Part shown: positions 27,246 to 35,500 of the stretch, in pieces
How positions within the stretch are numbered: position 1 is the stretch's first letter
How the letters are laid out: every line of letters begins with the position of its first letter
From: Trichodesmium sp050015995
GTDB lineage: Bacteria; Cyanobacteriota; Cyanobacteriia; Cyanobacteriales; Microcoleaceae
NCBI RefSeq assembly: GCF_050015995.1
Contig: NZ_JBNHEP010000248.1
Location: forward strand, 20,115-84,114
Direction of reading: 5' to 3'
DNA length: 64,000 nucleotides
Notes under the pieces: generated by a model
Database searches by the model: none
Told to the model about the DNA's origin: nothing
The model's input: the letters and a program-made list of their open reading frames with translations, nothing else
Program-made: the position numbers and the translations under genes

Positions 27246-27503
27246 GTAGGTTGGGTTAAGCGCCAGCGCAACCCAACACTAAACCTAACAAAAACCGATC
27301 GCAATGACATAATTACGTTATTTTGCGTAAGTCCTACATTATTTTAAATACACTACATAGCAGTATACCAAATCTTTGTCTAACTACTGGTGATGAAATT
27401 AGATATAATACTTGAGGTTGGCAATGAGAGTGTAACCTAACAATAGAGTTGTTGGGTTTATCCTGCGGATAAGCTCCGCTAACGCGGACTCAACCCAACC
27501 TAC
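27246..27503. mobile_element. Inverted-repeat element GTAGGTTGGGTT upstream of the heterocyclase
   Basis: GTAGGTTGGGTT (27246-27257) and AACCCAACCTAC (27492-27503) are perfect 12-bp inverted ends. 'gcgcaacccaac' and 'gttgggttt' occur inside. The 258-bp element has no gene and ends 22 bases before the heterocyclase start codon, so it occupies the promoter position of that gene. Confidence 0.6.
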
Positions 27504-27525
27504 ATAATTAACTGAAATAATTATC

Positions 27526-29835
27526 ATGTCAAACCCACAAATCAAACCCCACTATCGCATCGAAATTATCGAACCCAAGCACGTTTACCTCCTTGGAGAA
27601 AATTCCACTGAGGCGCTCACCGGAGAATTCTATTGTCAGCTCGTTCCCCTATTGGATGGTAAACATACTTTTGAGGAAATCTGTCAAACTTTAGCAGAAA
27701 TAGTAGATCCAGAAGATGTAGAATACGTTCTCGATCGCCTCAGAAGTAAAGGTTATTTAACAGAAGCAACTCCCCAACTATCCCCACCTGCTGCTGCATT
27801 TTGGTCTTTACTCAACGTCGAACCTCAACTCGCTGCCGACTTTCTCGAAAAAATTACCGTTTATGTCGCCTCAGTGGGAGAAACAACCACAGATTTATTA
27901 ATCGAAAGTTTGACAGCAGTGGGTATCAAAACTAAATATTGGGAAGACTACCCACCCACATCAGACCGCAACGCCTTATTAGTTGTTCTCACTGATGACT
28001 ACCTCCAACCACAACTGGCAGAAATCAATAAAACTGCTATTGCAGCTAATCAACCTTGGTTATTGGCAAAACCAGTAGGTAGTTTACTGTGGTTAGGTCC
28101 GATATTTGAATCAGAAGAGACAGGATGTTGGGAATGTTTGAGTCAACGTTTGCGCGGACATCGGGAAGTAGAAGCTACAGTTTTGCGACAAAAACAAAAG
28201 TCTGTTGCCTCTACTACCAGCAAAAGAGAAATTTCTGGGTGTTTGCCTCCTCCTTCTGTTTTCCTCCCTTCAACTTTGGCAACTGCTATTAATCTCATCA
28301 CCACGGAAGTTGCGAAATGGATAGTACAACAAAGCGGGGTAGAAATGCCCTACTTTACGACTCTTGCTGGCAAAGTAATTACTTTCAACCAAACGAACCT
28401 CTCCACAGAAACTCACTTTTTGAGTAAACGCCCTCAATGTCAAGCTTGTGGAAATCCCAAGTTACTCCAAGAAATGTCATTTTCTCCTCTGAGTCTCACC
28501 AGTCGCAAAAAGCATTTTACCACAGATGGCGGTCATCGCGCTTTCACTCCAGACCAAACAACCAAACGCTACGAAAAATTAATCAGTCCAATTACTGGAG
28601 TTGTGAGTGCATTGGTGCGAGTTTCCGACCCCGAAAATTCTTTAATTCATACTTATAGTGCTATTCATAGTTTTGGTGCAGCTAAAAGTCTCGGTGCTTT
28701 GCGTCGTTCCCTGCGTCATAAAAGTGGAGGTAAAGGCAAGAGCGATCGCCAATCTAAAGCCAGTGGTTTTTGTGAAGCGATCGAACGTTATTCGGGAATA
28801 TTCCAGGGAGACGAACCTCGGAAAAAGTCAACCTTAGCTGAGTTGGGAGACCAAGGTATTCATCTAGAAAATTGTCTGCTTTTTAGTCCGACTCAGTATG
28901 CTAACCGGGAGGAATTGAATGCTAACTGTAAAGTTGCTCACGATTGGATTCCGCAACCTTTTGATGCCAGTCAAGAAATTGAATGGACTCCAGTGTGGTC
29001 ATTGACGGAGCAGACTCACAAATATTTACCTACTGCTTGGTGTTATTATGCTTATAAATTGCCCAAAAAGCATAATTTTTGTGTAGCTGATTCCAATGGC
29101 AACGCTGCGGGCAATACCATAGAAGAAGCAATTTTGCAAGGATTTATGGAATTAGTGGAGCGCGACAGTGTAGCAATTTGGTGGTACAACCGTTTGCAGC
29201 GTCCGGGGGTAGATTTAGCAAGTTTTGACGACCCCTATTTATTGGAAGTGCAAGAGTTTTATCGACAAAATCAGCGGGAGTTATGGGTATTAGATTTAAC
29301 CACAGATTTAGGGATACCTGCTTTTACTGCGGTGTCGCGTCGAGTTGGTGAAGAATATGAGAGAGTTATTACTGGTTTTGGAGCGCATTTTGACCCAAAA
29401 ATTGCTATTTTGCGAGCGGTAACGGAAGTCAATCAAATAGGGTTGGGAATGGATGGGCAAGATATTAGTCAGATGGAAGAGGGGATGCAGAAATGGATGA
29501 CAACAGCAACTTTAGCAAGTCATCCTTATTTAGCTCCCCATCCAGAAATACCTGCTAAAGTTTATGAAGATTATCCGCAACTTTGGAGCGATGACATTTA
29601 TGATGATGTTTTGACTTGTGTGAAAATTGCTCAGGCAGCAGGAATGGAAACTTTGGTATTAGATCAGACTCGCCCGGATATTGAGTTAAAAGTAGTTAAG
29701 GTTATTGTGCCTGGGTTGCGTCATTTTTGGTCGCGCTTTGGCAAAGGGAGGTTGTATGATGTTCCGGTGAAAATGGGTTTGTTGTCTGAAGCGTTGCGGG
29801 AAGAGGAGATGAATTCAATGCCGATGGTGTTTTAA
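27526..29835 (+). CDS. Cyanobactin heterocyclase (PatD/TruD-type, fused leader-binding and YcaO domains)
   Basis: The 769-residue product matches the PatD/TruD plan. An N-terminal RiPP-recognition wing (KPHYRIEIIEPKHVYLLGE) is followed by an E1-like region with a zinc tetrad C201/C204 (ETGCWECL) and C305/C308 (RPQCQACG). The YcaO ATP-binding domain then has CEAIERYSGIFQGDEPRK (416-433) and FMELVERDSVAIWWYNR (540-556). It uses ATP to convert Cys/Ser/Thr in a leader-bound peptide to azolines. The likely substrate is the precursor at 25137. The C-terminus ends NSMPMVF, whereas I recall PatD ending NPTPMPF; prolines of this tail matter for catalysis in studied YcaO enzymes. No A- or G-type protease is adjacent. 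Confidence 0.92.
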   Translation: MSNPQIKPHYRIEIIEPKHVYLLGENSTEALTGEFYCQLVPLLDGKHTFEEICQTLAEIVDPEDVEYVLDRLRSKGYLTEATPQLSPPAAAFWSLLNVEPQLAADFLEKITVYVASVGETTTDLLIESLTAVGIKTKYWEDYPPTSDRNALLVVLTDDYLQPQLAEINKTAIAANQPWLLAKPVGSLLWLGPIFESEETGCWECLSQRLRGHREVEATVLRQKQKSVASTTSKREISGCLPPPSVFLPSTLATAINLITTEVAKWIVQQSGVEMPYFTTLAGKVITFNQTNLSTETHFLSKRPQCQACGNPKLLQEMSFSPLSLTSRKKHFTTDGGHRAFTPDQTTKRYEKLISPITGVVSALVRVSDPENSLIHTYSAIHSFGAAKSLGALRRSLRHKSGGKGKSDRQSKASGFCEAIERYSGIFQGDEPRKKSTLAELGDQGIHLENCLLFSPTQYANREELNANCKVAHDWIPQPFDASQEIEWTPVWSLTEQTHKYLPTAWCYYAYKLPKKHNFCVADSNGNAAGNTIEEAILQGFMELVERDSVAIWWYNRLQRPGVDLASFDDPYLLEVQEFYRQNQRELWVLDLTTDLGIPAFTAVSRRVGEEYERVITGFGAHFDPKIAILRAVTEVNQIGLGMDGQDISQMEEGMQKWMTTATLASHPYLAPHPEIPAKVYEDYPQLWSDDIYDDVLTCVKIAQAAGMETLVLDQTRPDIELKVVKVIVPGLRHFWSRFGKGRLYDVPVKMGLLSEALREEEMNSMPMVF

Positions 29836-29934
29836 GGAGGCAGGAGGCAGGAGGCAGAAGGGAACGAAAGGTTCAAAGGCAGGGTTTTTTGATCGCTTTC
29901 TCTATTCATTCTGTTTGTAATGTTTTGAGTCTTA

Positions 29935-30063
29935 TATCATGTCCGGTTGAATACTTACACTTTGGAGAAAGTAAGGCACTTATGCTGAGGGCAGAAGGCA
30001 GAAGGGAAGAAAAGATTAAAAGGAATAAAGTTTTTTTATCACTGATTACCCGGACATGATATT
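29935..30063. mobile_element. MITE-like element, TATATCATGTCCGG family
   Basis: The left end TTATATCATGTCCGG and the right end CCGGACATGATATTA are inverted copies about 100 bp apart. The interior is 'gaaggcagaagggaagaaaa' type sequence with no gene. It shares its ends with 19981-20113. Confidence 0.65.
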
Positions 30064-30094
30064 ATAGCAATTTTGACATACTCCCGACGCTCCC

Positions 30095-31762
30095 CTACGG
30101 GAGAGCGCGGGATTCTTCAGCCAGAGCAGCTCTGAGTGCAGTTTTAACAGAAGTGATGTCCTCCTCCTGTGTTGATAGCAATCCTATTTTTTGTATTAGG
30201 AGTGCTGAGTTATAGTCTCTGTCTAGTTCCTGTCCACATTTAGGACACGAATGCCAGCGATCTGATAAACTTTTAGAGACTTTATTCAGACATTCCCAAC
30301 AATGTTGAGATGTACCTTTGGGGTCTACTTTGATAATTCTTTTGCCAAGTTTCCAGGCTACATACTCCAAAACCTGAACAAACTGACCAAAAGCTGCATC
30401 TTGCAAAGACTTATTTAGTCCTGACTTAGCTGATTGACCATTGGGTAAGAATTGACCATTGTCGCCTAACTTTGCTTTGCAACGTCGGACTAAAGAAGCT
30501 ATTTGTAGGTCTTCTAAAAATATCACCTGACAATCACTGAACAAATGATAAGCTAGTTTAAATTGCCAGTCCAATCGCTGTGGGGCTATTAGTTGATGCA
30601 GTTTAGCTATTTTACTCTTGAGAATTTTCCAAGGTATGATGTGCTCTGGTTTCTTAGCTAATCTCATCTGTAGTTTAGACAAACGATGTTCAGAAAGCCT
30701 GAAAAATTTAGGTACTTCTATAAATTCACCATCAGATGTAACAGCATAATGCAACAATCCTAAATCAATACCTTTCGAGTTGTTTTCAGTGGGTTGAATT
30801 TCTGCAACCTCATAAGGTACAGTTTGATCTTCTATCGTGAAGCTGATATAGCATCCATCCGCTTCTCGAATTACCGTACCTGTCTTAACCTTGAAACCTA
30901 ATGGTATTGGACGATTGTAAACAAAAGGTACTAAACCAATTTTGGGTAGATTAACACAATAACGGCCGTTAGCATTTTTAACAATATGGGTGTTTGATAG
31001 CTGAGGATAGCTAAACGAATTATAGTAATGCTTTCCCTTGAATTTTGGTCTACCGCTGGTTTTACCGTTTTTATCTGGCAAGGTATAGTTATCCATAGTA
31101 GTTTGTACACGCTGGACAACATCCTGCAATACCTGGGAGTGCATAGACTTATACTCACCGAATAGTTTTTTAGTTTGTGCTAAATCTGCTAGTTGAACAG
31201 TTTCCCAACATACATAACCATTGGCTATATTCGGATGTTTATCCCCTTTCTTGGTTATCGGATTACCATTGCTGTCCTTTTTTCTACCATCCCGTATTTG
31301 TGTTCTAAATTCAGGGATATTCTGATAAATTCGTTCTACTGGTACTACTGAAACATTAAGTGGACAAGCATTTACTGGGGTGCGCGTGGCTTCAAACCAA
31401 TTCAACCGTTCAGCTAAACGGTAATTAGGGCTTGCTGATTAAATATCAAAGCACTGACAGATATTGCTTTGAGCCTTTTTTGGTCGAAAAAAGTGCGCCT
31501 GTTTCGGTCCAAAAAGCTCATGCATGCTAGTATTTTGGGATGATTATGGCAGAAAAATCAAGGGACAATTTTTACGACTACCTCCTCTATAATCTCCATT
31601 TCTCCAGTCTCGTGTCTCCAGTCTCGTGTCTCCTACCCCTACCAAAAGACTTTCCATAAGCAAACCCTAATTATATTGCTTCCTAGCCATTTCTAGCCAA
31701 TTAGAAATAATAGCCGTTTGACTCTTATGGGGTTTTAGCTTGTACTTGTATTTCAATAGCAT
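30095..31762 (-). pseudogene. tnpB: TnpB RNA-guided nuclease gene, interrupted by a MITE
   Basis: The 3' part (30095-31426) codes for the RuvC-type domain: D in GIDLGLLHYAVTSDG, E in VIFLEDLQIASL, a zinc ribbon (CWEC...CPKCG) and D in ELDRDYNSA. The 5' part lies separately at 31674-31762: ATG at 31762 with AGGAG upstream, reading MLLKYKYKLKPHKSQTAIIS and ending ARKQYN. Removing 31428-31673 rejoins QYN to YRLAERLNWFEATRTPVNAC in frame. So an otherwise complete tnpB was split by an inserted repeat. The remaining long frame lacks the N-terminal wedge start and is probably inactive, unless an internal TTG start is used. Confidence 0.88.
31428..31673. mobile_element. MITE inserted in tnpB
   Basis: GGGCTTGCTGA at the left and TAAGCAAACCC at the right are imperfect inverted ends (9 of 11). 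TAATTA flanks both sides (31422-31427 and 31668-31673), consistent with a target duplication of TA or TAATTA. The ~240-bp interior has no gene and contains tandem 'ccagtctcgtgtct' units. Excision in silico restores the tnpB frame exactly. Confidence 0.8.
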
Positions 31763-31843
31763 AGAGCATCTATCTCCTGCGCCATACATCTATATATTAT
31801 AATGACCGTATATATAATTGTCAACAGCTATAATCAAATAATT

Positions 31844-32258
31844 ATGAAAAAAGATTTTGTATCTAGTGGTAGAGCTGTATCTGACATGAAAGCTCACTTA
31901 GTTTTAGTCACGAAATATAGAAAAAAAGTAATCGATCACGAGATGCTCAAACGATTAGGAGAAATAATAGACAATCTATGCACGATCGGGGGACTGCAAA
32001 CTCATAGAGTTTAATGGTGAACCCGATCATGTACACTTGCTATTCCAATACTACCCACAGCTTGAGTTGCCTAAATTTGTTACTAATCTAAAATCTGTAA
32101 GTAGTAGAAGACTTAGAGCTGAGTTTCCTTCCCAAATCAATCAAACTTACTTCAAAGCTGTATTTTGGAGTGAATCTTATTTTATTGCTAGCTGTGGTGG
32201 TGTCAGTATTTCAGTGCTAAAGAAGTACATAGAAAATCAGGACAAACCAGACACATAA
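31844..32258 (+). pseudogene. tnpA: IS200-like Y1 transposase TnpA, frameshifted
   Basis: The first part (from the ATG at 31844) reads MKKDFVSSGRAVSDMKAHLV, and the second frame reads EPDHVHLLFQYYPQLELP with the HUH motif (HVH) and ends VSISVLKKYIENQ, the helix with the catalytic tyrosine. The frames join if one G is removed from the run GGGGG near 31990, giving LCTIGDCKLIEFNGEPDHVH. It is therefore a single-base insertion in a homopolymer, either a true mutation or a sequencing error. It is divergent from tnpB. Confidence 0.85.
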
Positions 32259-32370
32259 CGCCCGGCTTTCCCATAGGACGCTCCCCTAATAGCTGCCGCT
32301 AGGCTCCGCCTTTCATGTCGGCGACAGCCGAAACGGGAGAGCGCGGGACTTCCCGCCGGGGGAGTTAAAA

Positions 32371-32597
32371 AAGAATGTTACGAATAGTAAGGGCAATAAA
32401 AATATTTTTAGAAGATGTTCATTTGACAAAAAAGATAATTTCCGATCTAAAACATGGTATTAAAAGCATTCCCATACGACTCCTGACTCCTGATATCATG
32501 TCCGGTAGCATCGTTTGTGTATAAAATTAAGTCACAAGAGGTAGAAGGGAAGAGGCTTCAGAGCTACTTTACTTTTTGTTACATACTTAATTTTTAA
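32371..32597. other. Short AT-rich spacer
   Basis: Between the IS end and the kinase stop there is no gene. 'gactcctgactcctga' and a half copy of the TATATCATGTCCGGTA end (about 32491-32506) are present. Confidence 0.4.
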
Positions 32598-35500
32598 TTA
32601 AAAAGGAATTTCAATGACAAATTCTACCCCTTCCCCTAATGCAGAATTACAACTTAGTTTGCCCCTGTGTTTTTCCACAATAATTGAATAGCTAATTGAC
32701 AAACCTAAACCTGTACCAGAACCCACAGGTTTAGTAGTAAAAAATGGGTCAAATACCTTTTGTTGATTTTCGAGACTAATACTAGGACCATTGTTAGCAA
32801 TTTTGATCTTTACAGTCCGGTTTTGAGTGATTTCCGTAGTAATAGTAATAGTAGGTTGTTGATTTGATTCACTATTATTTTTCCTCATCTCTTCCAAAGC
32901 ATCAATAGCATTACTCAAAATATTCATAAATACTTGATTTAGCTGGGAAGCGTAACAGTTAACCAATGGTATATCCCCATAATTTTTGACTACTTTAATT
33001 TCAGATTTTTCCCCCAGATGGTTGAGTTTATTTTGTAAAATAAGTAAAGTGCTATCAATACCATCATGAATATTTACAGCTTTCATATCTGATTCATCTA
33101 ATCTAGAAAAATTCCGTAGAGATAGGACAATTTTTTGAATTCTTTCAGCTCCTACTTTGATAGAATTTAGTGATTTTTCCAAATCTTCAGTTAAAAAATC
33201 TAACTCGATTTCTTCTATAAATTGTTCTATTTTAGCTGTAGGATGAGGATATTCCTGTTGATAAAGATTGATTAAATCAAGTAAATCTTGGCTATATTGA
33301 CTGACATAATTGATATTGCCATAGATGAAACTTGTGGGATTATTAATTTCGTGAGCAATTCCGGCTACCATCTGCCCTAAACTAGACATTTTTTCTGTTT
33401 GAATTAATTGAGCTTGAGTCCTTTGTAATTTTTTGATAGTTTCAGATAAACGTATATTTTTTTCGTTTAATTCTTCCGTGCGTTTTTTAACTTTATCCTC
33501 TAAGGTATGACTATATTCTTCTAGTTGATTTTTAGCGACAGATAAGTTTTCATAAAGCTGGGCATTTTCTAGGGAGAAAGCTGCTTGAGTAACCAGAACT
33601 TTTAAGACTGCTAGGCGCTCCCTAGTAAAAGCTCCTAGAGTGAGATTATTTTCTAGGTATAATATACCAATAAATTGACCCCTATTCATAATGGGAATAC
33701 ATAAAATACTCTTGGGTTGATAGTTTTGAATGTAAGAGTCGGCAGCAAACTTAGTTTCATTAGTAGCATCATCAAGTACAATAGTTTGTTGAGTACGCGC
33801 CACATAATAAATCAGGGAAGTAGGAAGCTCCGAGGTGGAGTCAATAGGGAGACACTCTCTTGCTGTTAGTTGTAATTCTTGCTCTTGGTTACTATCACGA
33901 ATAGCTCTAGCTTCTATGACTAAATTTTCTCCGTTACTTAGGATTAAATAACCTTTTTGAGCAGCAGCATTTTCCAGAGTGACTCGCATCAAAACTAAGA
34001 GTAAATTCTCTAGTTGAATTTCTCCTGAAATAGCTTGAGTTGCTTTAATTAAACTGCTGAAGTCAAGCGCGACAGAACTGTCACTAGTTGTATATGTTAG
34101 AGTTTCAGTAGTTAAGCTACGAGTCAATAATGGTTCTTGTTTTTGTATAGGTTTAAGTAGCTCGCCGTAGCATTTTTCTAGGTGTTTGAGTTTAGCAGAT
34201 GCTCCCCACTGAGCATAAGCATAGTAAGCTTTAATCAGATATGCTTGGGCAATTGTTTCTTTATTCCACTCTAGATAAAATTTAGCTGCGAGTTCGTTAG
34301 CAAGGGCAACTTCTTGAATATATTCGTTTTCTGTAGCTCCGGCGATCGCTTGTTCATATAGTTCTATTGCTTCTAGATAGTTATTAAGCACTCGATGTTT
34401 TTCTGCTTCTACGAGATGAAATTTATGTAAATAATTCATAGGAGCATGATGCGCCCAGATTTTCATCTGTTCCTGGTTAGAGTTGATTTCTTCTAACCAC
34501 TGTTGTTGTTCTTCCTCAGACGCTTCATTGTAGAGAGCAAGTCGGAGCAAGCAACCATAAAAATATAACAGTACCTGACTATAGTGAGAAGCAACTAAAT
34601 TGATATGTGGTTGTGTTGCTAGAGAAATTTTTAGAGACTCCTGATAATTACCAAACAGATAATATAGATAAAGTTTGTATAAATTTTGATATACCAGTAT
34701 TTGATCTTGGGGTTGTGTTTCTGTATTATTAAAAGTTTCTCCAACTAATACACCAGGATTTTCAGAGCGAATTAAATTTAGAACAGTTTGTTGATTCATT
34801 TGTAACCGTCTAAGGCTACTTTCTTGTTTGATTTGAATAACAGTATCAATAGCATTATCAAGTTTCTGAGCAAGTTGTGTTAATTCCTCCCCACTATCAA
34901 AGGCATGATAATAGTAAAACAAGAGATTATAACTAGCAAATTCTAGATCTCCCCTAGATAAAGCAAGGGTATAATATTTGAGGAATGAAGGTAAACTATT
35001 TCGCAAATGTTCCTGCCAATGATGAAGGTGCATATATGCTACTGAAGCTCCGTTCAGAGCATTTCCACCATAAGTCTCAAATACGCTAGATGTTACCTGA
35101 GATAATTGATAAGCTGCTGCAATTTCTCCCTGCATCCATAACATTATTCCGTAACAAGTATATCCATAAGCAGAAGCAGATGTATTTCCCCACTGGACAG
35201 ACAAAGTGACAAGGGCAAAAACTATACTAGGCCATAACGGGGAACCCAGAAAAAAAGCTGGTGGCCCTATTAATTCTAGAATTTGCATTATGTTTAGCTT
35301 TTCGGTATCGATCATCTCTGGAAGTTTTTTGAGGTCTTCAGTGGAGCGATCGCCCAAAAATGACTGAAGTTCTTTAATACCAGAAAACAATTCTGCTTCT
35401 GTTTCTCTGGGGGATAATTCTAATCCTAAATCCTTAATAATTTTTGTGGCAATATCGAGACCTTCTAGAAATTTGTATTGAGCAAATTCAGTGCGAATTT

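Larger units (their letters stand above)
30066..32370. mobile_element. Decayed IS200/IS605-type element with divergent tnpB and tnpA
   Basis: A tnpB gene on the minus strand and a Y1 tnpA gene on the plus strand diverge, as in IS605. Both outer ends carry GGGAGAGCGCGGGA close to a hairpin with CGCTCCCCT (30088-30115 and about 32277-32355), consistent with the subterminal hairpins this family uses. tnpB is interrupted by a MITE and tnpA is frameshifted, so the element is probably immobile. The end just past the tnpB stop (30066-30250) would hold its omega RNA if one is made. Confidence 0.75.
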
